Below are positions 44,454 to 54,123 of a DNA stretch of 64,000 bases, in pieces. The stretch is from assembly GCF_947241125.1 (NCBI RefSeq), contig NZ_OX365700.1, forward strand, positions 2,760,001 to 2,824,000, in the 5' to 3' direction. Numbering within the stretch: position 1 is the first letter of the stretch; each line of letters starts with the position of its first letter. The notes beneath the pieces are model-generated. The model was not told the DNA's origin. It made no database searches and saw nothing but the letters and a program-made list of their open reading frames with translations. The DNA is from Nitrospira tepida. GTDB taxonomy: Bacteria; Nitrospirota; Nitrospiria; Nitrospirales; Nitrospiraceae. A program made the translations under genes and the position numbers.

Positions 44454-45758
44454 ATGCCGGGGGAGAACGTGGTCGGCCGCCTCGACGACGCGTCGGTCCT
44501 GTCCGCCGCCCGCGTCCGCCCCGAGACTCGCCGCTGGCTGTTGACCCGTGATTTCAGCCTGATCTGGTCGAGCCAGATTCTGTCTCAGATCGCCGACGGA
44601 GTGAGCAAGTTGGCCCTGCTCTGGTTCGTGTACTCCGTCACCGGGTCCGCGATCAAAACGACCATTATCGGATTGCTCCAGACCCTGCCGGCCATCGTCC
44701 TGGGTCCGTTGATCGGCGTCACCGTCGACCGGCTTCCCAAGAAAGCCGTGTTGATCGGAAGCGATCTCGCCCGCGCGCTCCTGATCGGTCTGATCCCCTG
44801 CGTCCTGTCCGTCGAACGATTCACGCCGGGCATGCTCTATCTGTTGACGCTGGGGTACGGGATTGCCAGCGCCATGTTCGTGCCCGCCTTGTCCGCATCC
44901 GTTCCATCGTTGGTGGACCGATCGCGGTTCACCGCGGCCAATGCGCTGCTCCAGAGCACCACCAGCATCGGCATCATCGCCGGGCCGGCTCTCAGCGGGC
45001 TCGGCATCGCCTTTGCCGGTTCGCAAGAAGTGCTGTGCCTCAACGCGGTGACCTACGTCGCCTCCGTCCTCTGCCTCTTGCCGATTCGATTCCCGGGCTC
45101 GGCCGGCGCCCCGGCCGGGCATGCCGCGCCAGGCGTATTCGCAGACCTCCTGGCCGGGCTGCGTTATGCGCTCGTCTCGCGCCGCGCCGTCCTCGTGTTG
45201 ATCCTGCTCGCCTCGCTGTATACGTTCGGCGCCGGCGCCTTTACGACCCTGTTTCCCGTCTACGGACGACGGCTGCTCGATCTCGGACCTATCGAGGTCG
45301 GGTACCTGTGGTCCTGGCTGGGGGTCGGCCTGCTGATCGCGTCGTTGGGGCTGGTCCGATTCTCGAACCGGGACATTGCAACCCGTCTTCAGGCCGTGAC
45401 AGTGAGCAGCCTCCTGGGCGGAGCGGCGCTCTGGGGCCTGGTGTGGGCGCAGGATTTCGCCGCCGCCACCCTCTTGGTTCTCGTGATCGGCGCGGGACTC
45501 GGCGCCTGGACGCCCATCGCCTGGAGCCTGGTTCAGGAACTCTGTCCCGCTCCCTTGCTCGGCAGGGTGATGGCCATTTACACCGCGGTGGCCACCGCGA
45601 CCGCGATGGCCGGCATGACGTTCTTCGGATGGGTGACGGAAGCGTTCGACGAATCGGCGAGCGTCATCGGCATCGGCATGGTGCTGGCTGTTCTGGCCGC
45701 GGCTTCGTCCTGGTTCAAGCGGAACGTCGCAGGCCTCGGCGCGCAGGCGGCTGATTGA
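44454..45758 (+). CDS. MFS transporter, second of a tandem pair
   Basis: A 434-residue MFS_3-type protein. I prefer ATG 44454 (GGAG ten bases upstream); an earlier ATG at 44385 adds 23 residues. The first transmembrane region and loop (RDFSLIWSSQILSQIADGVSKLALLWFVYSVTG, GPLIGVTVDRLPKKAVLIGSD) align closely with the neighbour, so the pair arose by duplication and then diverged. A heterodimer or two substrates are both possible. Confidence 0.88.
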   Translation: MPGENVVGRLDDASVLSAARVRPETRRWLLTRDFSLIWSSQILSQIADGVSKLALLWFVYSVTGSAIKTTIIGLLQTLPAIVLGPLIGVTVDRLPKKAVLIGSDLARALLIGLIPCVLSVERFTPGMLYLLTLGYGIASAMFVPALSASVPSLVDRSRFTAANALLQSTTSIGIIAGPALSGLGIAFAGSQEVLCLNAVTYVASVLCLLPIRFPGSAGAPAGHAAPGVFADLLAGLRYALVSRRAVLVLILLASLYTFGAGAFTTLFPVYGRRLLDLGPIEVGYLWSWLGVGLLIASLGLVRFSNRDIATRLQAVTVSSLLGGAALWGLVWAQDFAAATLLVLVIGAGLGAWTPIAWSLVQELCPAPLLGRVMAIYTAVATATAMAGMTFFGWVTEAFDESASVIGIGMVLAVLAAASSWFKRNVAGLGAQAAD

Positions 45759-45759
45759 C

Positions 45760-46365
45760 CTATTTCGCAGGCTTCAAGGCGTCCCGCTGGCGCTGGAGTT
45801 CGGCTTTCAACTGCTCGCGTTCCTGCATCAGCGCGGCGACTTTGGTGTTGAGCGCATCCCGCTCGGCCGCCGCTTCCTGCAGCCGGCTGATCTCCTGCTC
45901 CTGCTCCTCCAACCGTTTTTCCAGCTCGAACGCCCGCGCGGCGGACGTTTCCAGTTCGCCCATCCGCTTTTGAATCCGCGCGATTTCATCTTTGGTCGTG
46001 GTGGTGCCGGTCATCAGTTTTTGCTTCTCCTCCCGAAGCGTGGCGACCTTGACCTGTTCCACCGCCAATTTAGTTTCTACATCCTTGGCGCCGTTGCGGG
46101 CTTCCGTCAGCTCGTTCAGGAGTTTCGCCTTCTGCTGATGCACGGCGTCGAGTTCGGCCATGGCCTTCTTTTTGAAGCTTTCACAGGCCGCTGCCGCCTG
46201 CGCTTCGCTTTTTCTTGCCTCGGCCTCCGCCTTGCGTGCCTCGGCTTCGGCTTTGCGCGCCTCTTCGAGAGTGGTCAACAACTGTTGATGGGTTTCTCTC
46301 GGCACACAGCCGGATGCCAGCAGTCCGCCTGCGTAGACCGCGGCCAGCACGATTCGGACATTCAT
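45760..46365 (-). CDS. Coiled-coil lipoprotein
   Basis: A 201-residue protein with a lipobox (VYAGGLLASGCVPRE). Almost all of the mature part is one long coiled coil, including AEARKAEAEARK repeats and ELEKRLEEQEQEISRLQEAAAERDALNTKVAALMQEREQLKAELQRQ. ATG 46365 follows GGAGGAG. It would extend from the membrane into the periplasm; a structural or scaffolding role is inferred. Convergent with the MFS gene. Confidence 0.75.
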   Translation of the reverse strand: MNVRIVLAAVYAGGLLASGCVPRETHQQLLTTLEEARKAEAEARKAEAEARKSEAQAAAACESFKKKAMAELDAVHQQKAKLLNELTEARNGAKDVETKLAVEQVKVATLREEKQKLMTGTTTTKDEIARIQKRMGELETSAARAFELEKRLEEQEQEISRLQEAAAERDALNTKVAALMQEREQLKAELQRQRDALKPAK

Positions 46366-46536
46366 GTCGGTCTCTCCTCCTGCGGCGGACACGCATGATT
46401 CACCGCGCGTCCGTGCCGAAACCCATTATGCGCCTTGCGATGGTCAAATGCCACCAGCCGGCGCAGAGGGTCGCGCAGCGGCGATCGCGTTTCCGCGAAC
46501 GGATCACGCGCGCTGAATCGAAGCGGGAGCGCGGCG

Positions 46537-47049
46537 TCACGGACGGTCGCATGATGCGGGAGGAAGCGGGTCCGTTTCACGCAGCATGGCGCGGAGGCAG
46601 GTCAGAAAGTCCCGGTTGCAGAACGGCTTGCGAATCCACCGCACCGGCGCGGCAAACGGCAGATGCACATTCGGGGCATGCGGCCCGTCGGAGGGGCCGT
46701 GGACGCTCGCCAAGAGCAGGGGAATGGACCGTGGACTCACACGCAACCAGGTATTCAATTGATCCAGCGACCCGTCGTTCCATTCCAAGGAGACCGTATC
46801 GACATCGATGATGAGGCAGCGGACGCGGCTCGGACGGCAACGGGCAACGATTGTCTTGATCGTCGCGACCACCTCGCTCTTGATGCTCGCCTGGTCGAGC
46901 AATTCGGATATCATGGCGGCCAGCGTCGCATCCGCCTCGACGATCAAGACAAGGCGATCGGGATCGCTCCGGCGGCGGAGGGTCCTTTCGCCGCTGGCCG
47001 TCCGGTTGGCTGAGCCGGTTTGATCGCCAGATGGAGTTTTGCACTTCAT
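46537..47049 (-). CDS. Receiver-domain protein without output domain
   Basis: A 170-residue protein with ATG 47049 behind GGGGGAAG. After a basic N-terminus it has a response-regulator receiver fold: acidic VEADATLAAMI, phosphoacceptor Asp in RCLIIDVDTV, and the conserved Lys in RWIRKPFCNRDFL. No DNA-binding domain follows. It is divergent from the histidine kinase gene at 47320, suggesting a link. Confidence 0.72.
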   Translation of the reverse strand: MKCKTPSGDQTGSANRTASGERTLRRRSDPDRLVLIVEADATLAAMISELLDQASIKSEVVATIKTIVARCRPSRVRCLIIDVDTVSLEWNDGSLDQLNTWLRVSPRSIPLLLASVHGPSDGPHAPNVHLPFAAPVRWIRKPFCNRDFLTCLRAMLRETDPLPPASCDRP

Positions 47050-47319
47050 GGACTTCCCCCGAAAAAACAATTGGGACAACCGGTCTGCCGGCTTCGCACG
47101 GTTGGAGAGACCGGCAACCATCCGATTGTTCCATGCAAGAATTCTACCAACAGTGGCCCGTCGTCCCTGCCGTGCTCTGAAGGCACGTCTGCCGGGACCT
47201 GATTCAAGATGAGAGTAAATGAGACGGGCAAGCGAGGCGATCGCGCTGGATCGTCCCGGACTCATGCGGCCGTCGCGTCGTTTGCACAATGGAAAACAGG
47301 GGCAGTATATAGTATCGGC

Positions 47320-48954
47320 ATGGCGTACGATCGTTCTCCAATGGGATTGGCGGCGAAGGCCTCGCTGGTTATTCTGCTCATCGTCGGCCTGTCGGCGGTC
47401 GCGATGGAGGCCGTTGATCGCTACTATGTCCAACACGTGATCCAAGAACATTATCAGGACGAAGTCATGGGCGTGGTGCGACAGGTCGGCGCCGGCATCA
47501 CCGCACGGACCGACTTTGCCAACCAATCTGCCCGCGAATTGGAATTGGTCAAACTGCGGGCCAGCCGGCCCGATCTGGTCAATATCAGCATCTATGCCCT
47601 GTCGGAGCTTGGACTCACCCTGTTGGCCCACGCGGGCCAGACACCCGTTACGATGCTGGCACAGGCGCCTTCTCTCGCCATGCGCGCCATCGAGCAAGAC
47701 CTGTCCCTGAGCGATCGACAAAGCTGGGCGACCGACCATCGGCTCAAGATCGCGGCGCCTATTTCCGTCGACGGCCGGCGGGTCGGGGCCACCTATGCCG
47801 AATTTTCGACATTGGATTTCGACAACCTACTGGACCTGATCCGGCGCTTGTCCTTTTCCCTCAGGCTGCTCACGTGGGTCGGCGTGGTCCTCGCCATCAA
47901 TTTCTTCGTGTACCTGGCGGTCCATCGCCCGGCCCGATCCCTGCTGTCCGCCGTCAGAGCGGTCACCTCCGGCAACCTCACGACCACGGTGCCCGTGGCC
48001 AGCCGGGACGAGATCGGGATGTTGGGCCAGGAGTTCAACCGGATGGTCGAGCGAATCCGGCTCACGACGGAAGAGAACGCCCACCTCTACGAGAAGGTGA
48101 AGCACGCCAACGAAAGCCTCGTGCGCAAAGTGCGGGAAGCCACGGCCGAACTCCGGCAGAAGAACCAGGAATTGGCCCGCACCAATGAGCTGCTCTCGAC
48201 CGTGCAGCGCGAGGCCGCGCGCGCGCAACGGCTGTCGGTCATCGGCCAACTCGCGGCCTCCGTGGCCCATAAGATCGGCACCCCGTTGACGGCGCTGTCC
48301 GGCCACATTCAGTTGTTGCAGGAAGATCCTCAACTGAGCGCCGAGGCCCGGGCGCGTCTGCGCACGGTGGAAGCCCAGATTGACCGGACGATCAAGATCA
48401 TCCAAGATCTGCTTATCTACGCGCGCCGGCCGGAACTGGTGAAAACGCTCCTCGACGTCAACGAGAGCGTGGAAGAATGCCTGGCGCTCCTGCGGCCTGA
48501 AATGGACCGGCGGAAAGTGGATACGATCCTGCAATGCAGTCCTGCCTTGGGCAAGGTGGAGGGAGACCAGCAACAGCTTCAGGAAGTGTTCTGCAATTTG
48601 ATCGAGAATGCGTTGGACGCGATGCCGAAAGGGGGCACGCTGACGATCCGGACGGCCCCCACCAGATTGCGCCGGGCTGGGGAGACGAGCGATCAGGTGG
48701 CGATCGAGATCGCCGATACCGGGCAGGGCATCGCGCCCGAGCATACGGACAAGATCTTCGAGCCCTTCTTTACCACCAAGACCGCCGGACGAGGCACGGG
48801 GCTCGGCCTCGCGATCGCCCACGACACCGTCAAGGCGCACGGCGGGACCATTCACGTTCACAGCGAACTGGGGAAAGGAACACGTTTTCAAGTGCTGCTC
48901 CCGATCGCAGAAGGAGTGCCTGATGCCGGATCCGCCTCGCATTCTGGTCGTTGA
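47320..48954 (+). CDS. Membrane sensor histidine kinase
   Basis: A 544-residue kinase. Two transmembrane segments (about 10-30 and 185-205) frame a periplasmic sensor region. HAMP follows (VHRPARSLLSAVRAVTSGNLTTTVPVASRDEIGMLGQEFNRMVE), then a coiled coil, HisKA (LAASVAHKIGTPLTALSGHIQLL) and the ATPase domain (NLIENALDAMP, IADTGQGI, GRGTGLGLAIAH). The residue after the phosphorylated His is Lys where Glu is usual. The start is uncertain: ATG 47320 or 47341. It overlaps its response regulator. Confidence 0.88.
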   Translation: MAYDRSPMGLAAKASLVILLIVGLSAVAMEAVDRYYVQHVIQEHYQDEVMGVVRQVGAGITARTDFANQSARELELVKLRASRPDLVNISIYALSELGLTLLAHAGQTPVTMLAQAPSLAMRAIEQDLSLSDRQSWATDHRLKIAAPISVDGRRVGATYAEFSTLDFDNLLDLIRRLSFSLRLLTWVGVVLAINFFVYLAVHRPARSLLSAVRAVTSGNLTTTVPVASRDEIGMLGQEFNRMVERIRLTTEENAHLYEKVKHANESLVRKVREATAELRQKNQELARTNELLSTVQREAARAQRLSVIGQLAASVAHKIGTPLTALSGHIQLLQEDPQLSAEARARLRTVEAQIDRTIKIIQDLLIYARRPELVKTLLDVNESVEECLALLRPEMDRRKVDTILQCSPALGKVEGDQQQLQEVFCNLIENALDAMPKGGTLTIRTAPTRLRRAGETSDQVAIEIADTGQGIAPEHTDKIFEPFFTTKTAGRGTGLGLAIAHDTVKAHGGTIHVHSELGKGTRFQVLLPIAEGVPDAGSASHSGR

Positions 48955-50341
48955 CGACGACGCCGACACGTTGCTGCTGCTCGAAGAGATCCTGACCAAG
49001 GAAGGATACAGGGTCCGGACCGCCGAACATGCCGAAGCCGCGTTGAGCCTCGCCTCGCAGGAGGAGCCGGATGTCGTCGTCACCGACATCCAGATGCCGG
49101 GGATGGACGGATTGGCCCTGCTGGCGGAATTGCAGCGGCGTCTTCCCCAGACATTGGTCGTGCTGGCCACGGCGTTTGGCTCGCTGAAGACCGCCGTCGA
49201 CGGCATCAAGGCCGGCGCCTTCGACTACCTTGGCAAGCCTTTCGTGGTCGACGATATCCGTCTGGTCGTCCGGCGGGCGATTGAACACAAGCGGGTCATC
49301 AACGAAAACGCGGCGCTGCGCGAACAACTCAAGGAACGCTACCGGTTCGACAATTTCGTGGGCAGTTCGGCCGGGATGATCGCCGTCTATAAGATGATCG
49401 CCCGGGTGGCCCAGAGCGACAGCACGGTGCTCATCCAGGGAGAAAGCGGAACGGGCAAGGAACTGGTCGCCCGCGCGATCCATGCCAACAGCCTTCGGAG
49501 CGCCGGCCCCTTCGTCGCCGTGGACGCCGGGACGCTTGCGGAAAGTTTGCTGGAGTCGGAGTTGTTCGGACATGAGCGCGGCTCGTTCACCGGCGCATTG
49601 ACCACCAAGAAGGGCCTGTTGGAACGGGCCCATTCCGGCACCTGTTTTTTAGACGAGATTGCGGACATCTCGCCGACCCTCCAAAGCAAGCTCCTCCGGG
49701 TGATCCAGGAGCGCGAGATCAGGCGAGTCGGCGGCAGCGATCCCATCAGCGTGGACGTCCGCATTCTCGCCGCTTCCAATAAAGACCTTAAAGGCCTGGT
49801 GGACGCCGGAAAATTCCGCGGCGATCTCTACTATCGGTTGAACGTCGTCACCATCTCGATCCCCCCGCTCCGGGAACGGGCGGATGACATCCCGTTGCTG
49901 GCCCAGTTCTTCGCGCAGAAATACGGCGCCGCCCAAGGCAAGCCCGCGATCGGCATTTCCGCGGACGCGATGGACCTGATCACCAAGTATGTCTGGCCCG
50001 GCAACGTGCGGGAACTGGAGCACGTCATCGAGCGAGCGGTCGTGCTCACCCCGCATCCCGTCATCTTTCCCGAAGATCTGCCCGAAGCGCTCCGCGAAAA
50101 ACCCATCGCGGACAGCCAGCCGCGCAGCGGCTGGGTCACCTTGGATCAGTTGGAGCGGGACTACATCCTGCGGGCCTTGGCCGCTCACCAACAGGACCAG
50201 GCCAAGACGGCGGACCTGCTTGGCATTCATCGGAAAACCCTCCAGCGCAAGCTTCGCAAGTATGGGCTGGCGGAGGCCGGCGCCATCGAAGAGGGCTCCA
50301 CGGCCGACGAAGCGGCGGTCGAACAGGAGGAGTCCATCTAA
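48923..50341 (+). CDS. Sigma-54-dependent response regulator (NtrC type)
   Basis: A 472-residue protein: receiver (ILVVDDDADTLL, phosphoacceptor Asp in VVVTDIQMPGMDG, Lys in GKPF), AAA+ domain (Walker A GESGTGKE, sigma-54 loop GSFTGA, Walker B TCFLDEIADIS, GNVRELEHVIERA) and a Fis-type HTH (TADLLGIHRKTLQRKLRKYG). The start overlaps the kinase gene by 32 bases. The loop has GSFTGA in place of the commoner GAFTGA. It should activate sigma-54 promoters in response to the kinase. Confidence 0.95.
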   Translation: MPDPPRILVVDDDADTLLLLEEILTKEGYRVRTAEHAEAALSLASQEEPDVVVTDIQMPGMDGLALLAELQRRLPQTLVVLATAFGSLKTAVDGIKAGAFDYLGKPFVVDDIRLVVRRAIEHKRVINENAALREQLKERYRFDNFVGSSAGMIAVYKMIARVAQSDSTVLIQGESGTGKELVARAIHANSLRSAGPFVAVDAGTLAESLLESELFGHERGSFTGALTTKKGLLERAHSGTCFLDEIADISPTLQSKLLRVIQEREIRRVGGSDPISVDVRILAASNKDLKGLVDAGKFRGDLYYRLNVVTISIPPLRERADDIPLLAQFFAQKYGAAQGKPAIGISADAMDLITKYVWPGNVRELEHVIERAVVLTPHPVIFPEDLPEALREKPIADSQPRSGWVTLDQLERDYILRALAAHQQDQAKTADLLGIHRKTLQRKLRKYGLAEAGAIEEGSTADEAAVEQEESI

Positions 50342-50844
50342 GACGGGCGCCTGCTGAAACGAACCCCTGCTTGCGCGAGCCTTGCCCCTCCGAATGGGCG
50401 ACCGCGGCTCAGGCTCGAAGCAACCCTCTCCCACCCTCTGCTTGGATCGCACCAGCAAGGCAAGCTGTTCACGCCTGCGCCTTCCACAATGCCGACGGAC
50501 GAAATGTACTCGGAATAGACAAAGTATCCCCTCGCCAAACCCCTGGATAACCCACACGAATCTCTCTCGCGAGACCAGTCTTTCACGACAGCAGGTCCAT
50601 TCGGCGACCCGTCTGTGAGGTGGAACTCAGGCTCAGCCGGTTCAACGCCAAGAAATCAGTTGGTTAGGGAGCCGGCCTCCTGGAGACTTGGGTCCGCTGT
50701 TTGCAGATACTCCAGGCAGCCGCGTCGGACCGATCCGTTACAGCCGCGTGGCGCCCATAGGATCAGCGGGAACTGACGACGAAGGAAGCGAGAGGGCACT
50801 TTCACGCCTCGATGGGCGCTTCACTTAACCAAGGAGACTGATTC
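50342..50844. other. Intergenic region upstream of the glycosyltransferase
   Basis: About 500 bases with no credible gene and no clear terminator. AAGGAGACTGATTC before ATG 50845 is the ribosome site. I could not identify a -24/-12 sigma-54 promoter by eye. Confidence 0.4.
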
Positions 50845-51948
50845 ATGAAAATCGCACAGGTTGCGCCACTCTGGGAAAGTGTTCCGCCGACCCTCTACGG
50901 AGGCACCGAGCGGGTGGTTTCGTTCATCACCGAGGAGTTGGTTCGTCTGGGTCACGATGTCACGTTGTTCGCCAGCGGCGACTCGGTCACCGCCGCCCGT
51001 TTGGAAGCGATTTGTCCCCAGGCGTTGCGACTGATTGAAGGGGTGTTCAATCGTGATGCGCCCTTGATCTCATTAATGGAACGCGCATTCGGATCGGCTT
51101 CCGACTTCGATGTCATCCATTCCCATCTGGACTTCATCGGGTTTCCCTTGGCCCGCCGCTGCCCCACGCCCGTGGTGACGACGTTCCATGGTCGGTTGGA
51201 CCTCCCCGAAATGAGACCGGTCTTCGACGAGTTCGCGGAACTCCCGGTCGTGTCGATCTCGGACGCGCAACGCTTGCCCGTCCCCTGGCTAAACTGGCAA
51301 GCGACGGTGCACCACGGTTTGCCAAAAGACCTCTACACGTTTCACCCGGAGCCCGGACAATACCTGGCGTTCCTCGGCCGCATCGCGCCGGAAAAGAGAC
51401 CGGATCATGCCATCGAAATCGCCAAACGGGTGGGTATGCCGCTCCGCATCGCCGCCAAGGTCGATCCGGCTGATCGGGAATATTTCCGGACCGAGATCGA
51501 GCCGCTGCTCGACCATCCGCTGGTGGAATACATCGGCGAAATCACGGATCCGGAGAAGGACGATTTTCTCGGCCAGGCCTATGCCTTGTTGGCGCCCTAC
51601 GACTGGCCGGAACCCTTCGGACTGGTCTTGATCGAGGCGTTGGCCTGCGGCACGCCGGTGCTGGCCTATCGTCGAGGCTCCGTCCCGGAAATCATTGACG
51701 ACGGCGTCACCGGCTTCATTTCCGAATACCTCAGCGAGATGGCGGAGGCCGTCGAACAGGTGGCGCTGATCGACCGGACCCGCTGCCGGCAGGCCTTCGA
51801 ACAGCGTTTCACCATTGAACGGATGGTACGCGGGTATCTCAACGTGTACGAGCAATTGGCCGAGGCGCGCGGGGCGAGGCCTTTGCTGAACGGTCGCGGA
51901 ACCCCGCACGCCATCCCCGCGATGGCCACCCAGACCGTCATGTCCTGA
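50845..51948 (+). CDS. Family 4 glycosyltransferase
   Basis: A 367-residue GT-B enzyme (MKIAQVAPLWESVPPTLYGGTERVVSFITEELVRLGHDVTLFASG). The acceptor half has DVIHSHLDF; the donor half has AFLGRIAPEKRPDHAIEIAKR, PYDWPEPFGLVLIEALACGTPVLAYRRGSVPEIIDDGVTGF with the E-x7-E motif. Such enzymes transfer sugars from nucleotide donors during polysaccharide or glycolipid synthesis. The acceptor is unknown. Confidence 0.93.
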   Translation: MKIAQVAPLWESVPPTLYGGTERVVSFITEELVRLGHDVTLFASGDSVTAARLEAICPQALRLIEGVFNRDAPLISLMERAFGSASDFDVIHSHLDFIGFPLARRCPTPVVTTFHGRLDLPEMRPVFDEFAELPVVSISDAQRLPVPWLNWQATVHHGLPKDLYTFHPEPGQYLAFLGRIAPEKRPDHAIEIAKRVGMPLRIAAKVDPADREYFRTEIEPLLDHPLVEYIGEITDPEKDDFLGQAYALLAPYDWPEPFGLVLIEALACGTPVLAYRRGSVPEIIDDGVTGFISEYLSEMAEAVEQVALIDRTRCRQAFEQRFTIERMVRGYLNVYEQLAEARGARPLLNGRGTPHAIPAMATQTVMS

Positions 51949-52038
51949 CGCACGTCAGGCAACGAAGTTCGACCGGGGTTCGAGGCAAAAATCTCATCGG
52001 GCCAGGGGCGCGCGAGCGGCATACCGAGGAGGGATTCC

Positions 52039-52218
52039 ATGCGATGCCAACGGTGCAGCGGGTACATGGTGCAAGAATGGTTTTCCGAGTTCTACGACCG
52101 TCGGCGAGGCGATCACATTCAAGGGTGGCGCTGCATCAACTGCGGGCACCTGTTCGATCCGGTGATCCTCCATCGTCAACGGACGACGCCCGCCGCGCCG
52201 ATGACCCTTGACACCTGA
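52039..52218 (+). CDS. Small zinc-ribbon protein
   Basis: A 59-residue protein with GAGGAGGGATTCC before ATG 52039. It starts MRCQRCSGYMVQEWFSEFYD and continues GWRCINCGHLFDPVILHRQR, giving two CxxC knuckles spaced for zinc binding. No transmembrane segment. Function unknown; it follows the glycosyltransferase by 90 bases. Confidence 0.8.
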   Translation: MRCQRCSGYMVQEWFSEFYDRRRGDHIQGWRCINCGHLFDPVILHRQRTTPAAPMTLDT

Positions 52219-52286
52219 GATCCGCACACCGGCCGCGGTCCTGCCTGTCAGGCCAGCTGGAGCCATGCACCGTGAACCAGAAACTA

Positions 52287-53981
52287 TCAGCTCTGTGCGC
52301 GGAATCCGTAGAGCAGGGTAATGTTGATCCGACGGCTCAGATAGGTGTCTTGGAACCGAACGTCGTCGGTTTCGTGGAAGAGGTCTGAATTGAAGATGAC
52401 CGCCCGATTGCACCGGTAGGGGATGCGGACCATCTTGGCGCCGCCTTGTTCGAGAAAGTCCAGGATCTTTCCGCGGTTCTTCTCGCTGTTGTAGGCCTTG
52501 AAGTTCCAGTCGCGCGGCGCTTCCTTGTCCCAGACCACCAACCCGCCGGTCTCCGGATCGAGATTCGCCTCGTCCGGCGTGATCCAGAAATTGACGTTCA
52601 CGGCCGCGGCATCGGCATGCATGCCCAGACCGCGCCTCGCGCTGTCGTGCTTGAACGACCAGGCCTGCGTCAGCCGGTGCTCCTTGAAGATGCCGGGGAA
52701 CCGGAGGCGCAACTCTTCCGCAATCTGAAAGAGCAGGGGAGTGGCAAAGCCGTCGCCGATAAACGCACCGAGATACCCGTTCTCGTATTCCTTCTTCCAG
52801 ATCGTGGCCTCCAGACAGAAGCGCCGCATGGCCGCCAGCGCCTCCGGGGTGAGGAGGTGATCGACGTACATGATCTCCGGTTTCTGCCGATGATAGTCCG
52901 CTTCAATCGCGGCCACGTCCAGATGCGGGTTCAACGCGCCGGCCTCCAGCCGATCCGCCCGGCTCGGAAAGAGGATGCGGTTCAACGACGGCGCGATGGC
53001 GGCCGTCTCGTCCGCTTGAAGCGACACCCAGGTTGAGTGGGGCGCCGCCGCATCGACCTTCTCGCGAATCCGCCTCAGCCGATCCAGATAGTCCCTTGAA
53101 TCGGGCCCCAACAGCCCTTCTTTGATCAGGTATCCGACCTGCTCCGCTTCGTGTTTCAGCCTTGCGCGCGAGATGGTCCCGCCGGCGACCGGCCGGCCGT
53201 GGTCATGCTTGATGTCCGCCGAACGTTTGAGGCTCGCCACCGCCGCCTCGATCTCTCCTTTCCACAGATAGGCCAACCCCAGATGGTAGTGCCCTTTCGG
53301 GTTCGCCGGCTCGGTGTGAACGGCACGTTCGAAGGCCGCAACCGCCTCGTCCAGGCGGCCGCTTTCCATCCAAGCAAGCCCGAGATTATTCTGCGCCTCC
53401 ACATGCCCGGGCTTGAGACGCAGCGCCTCCCGGTACTCCTCGATGGCCTCCCGCGCCAGCCCTTGTTCCTTGAGCGCCACGCCGAGACCGTTATGCGCTT
53501 CCACCGCAGCCGGATTCGCCGCCAGGGCCCGGCGGTACAACTCGACCGCCTCCGCCGCTTGCCCCTGCTCCCGCAACAGATTGCCGAGATTCACGAGGGC
53601 ATCGACATGACGAGGCTGCCGGGCAATCGCCTCGCGATAGGCTTCCGCGGCCTCCGCAATAGCCCCTTTTCGCTGACTCACGACGCCGAGATTGAAGTAG
53701 TAGGTCGGTTGGGCGTTGTCCGATCGGATCGCCAGCCGGATCAACTCACAGGCCTCATCGAGACGCCCCGACCGGTAGGCCACGAGCCCGAGCAAATGAG
53801 CGGCTTCGGCATGATCCGGCTGTTGTTCCAGAACGGTCTGATAGATGGTGGCCGCTTCCGTCAAGCGACCGGCTTGGTGATGCGCGCGGCCTTCCTGGAG
53901 CAGCCGGGACAGAGCGGCCTGCGTGATTCGCCCCCCTTCGCGCTGGAGCTTGTCTTCGCGCCGCCGGTCCGCCCGGTTCAT
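52287..53981 (-). CDS. TPR protein with a 2OG-Fe(II) oxygenase-like domain
   Basis: A 564-residue protein. ATG 53981 follows GGGGAGGCGGCC. Residues 25-260 contain at least six TPR units (AATIYQTVLEQQPDHAEAAHLLGLVAYRSG, ALVNLGNLLREQGQAAEAVELYRRAL and others). The C-terminal 250 residues resemble a 2-oxoglutarate oxygenase: iron ligands HxD in GLGMHADAAAVNVNFWI and a distal His in NSDLFHETDD, with a following Arg (YLSRRINITLLYG). It may hydroxylate a protein bound by the TPR part. Confidence 0.78.
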   Translation of the reverse strand: MNRADRRREDKLQREGGRITQAALSRLLQEGRAHHQAGRLTEAATIYQTVLEQQPDHAEAAHLLGLVAYRSGRLDEACELIRLAIRSDNAQPTYYFNLGVVSQRKGAIAEAAEAYREAIARQPRHVDALVNLGNLLREQGQAAEAVELYRRALAANPAAVEAHNGLGVALKEQGLAREAIEEYREALRLKPGHVEAQNNLGLAWMESGRLDEAVAAFERAVHTEPANPKGHYHLGLAYLWKGEIEAAVASLKRSADIKHDHGRPVAGGTISRARLKHEAEQVGYLIKEGLLGPDSRDYLDRLRRIREKVDAAAPHSTWVSLQADETAAIAPSLNRILFPSRADRLEAGALNPHLDVAAIEADYHRQKPEIMYVDHLLTPEALAAMRRFCLEATIWKKEYENGYLGAFIGDGFATPLLFQIAEELRLRFPGIFKEHRLTQAWSFKHDSARRGLGMHADAAAVNVNFWITPDEANLDPETGGLVVWDKEAPRDWNFKAYNSEKNRGKILDFLEQGGAKMVRIPYRCNRAVIFNSDLFHETDDVRFQDTYLSRRINITLLYGFRAQS

Positions 53982-54123
53982 GGCCGCCTCCCCGGATGCC
54001 AACCCTATCATCAAAGGAACGACAGCCTAGCGCAAACCGGTGCGGCCGGTCAAAGCCGCGAGGCCCGTCCGCCAGAAACCGTTTTGGAGGAGGGCAAGGA
54101 TCGTTTGAGGCAGAGGAAATGAA

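Noticed and set aside
50382-50618. A 78-residue frame in the gap after the sigma-54 regulator
   Set aside because: Ser/Arg/Thr-rich, no ribosome site and no family resemblance.
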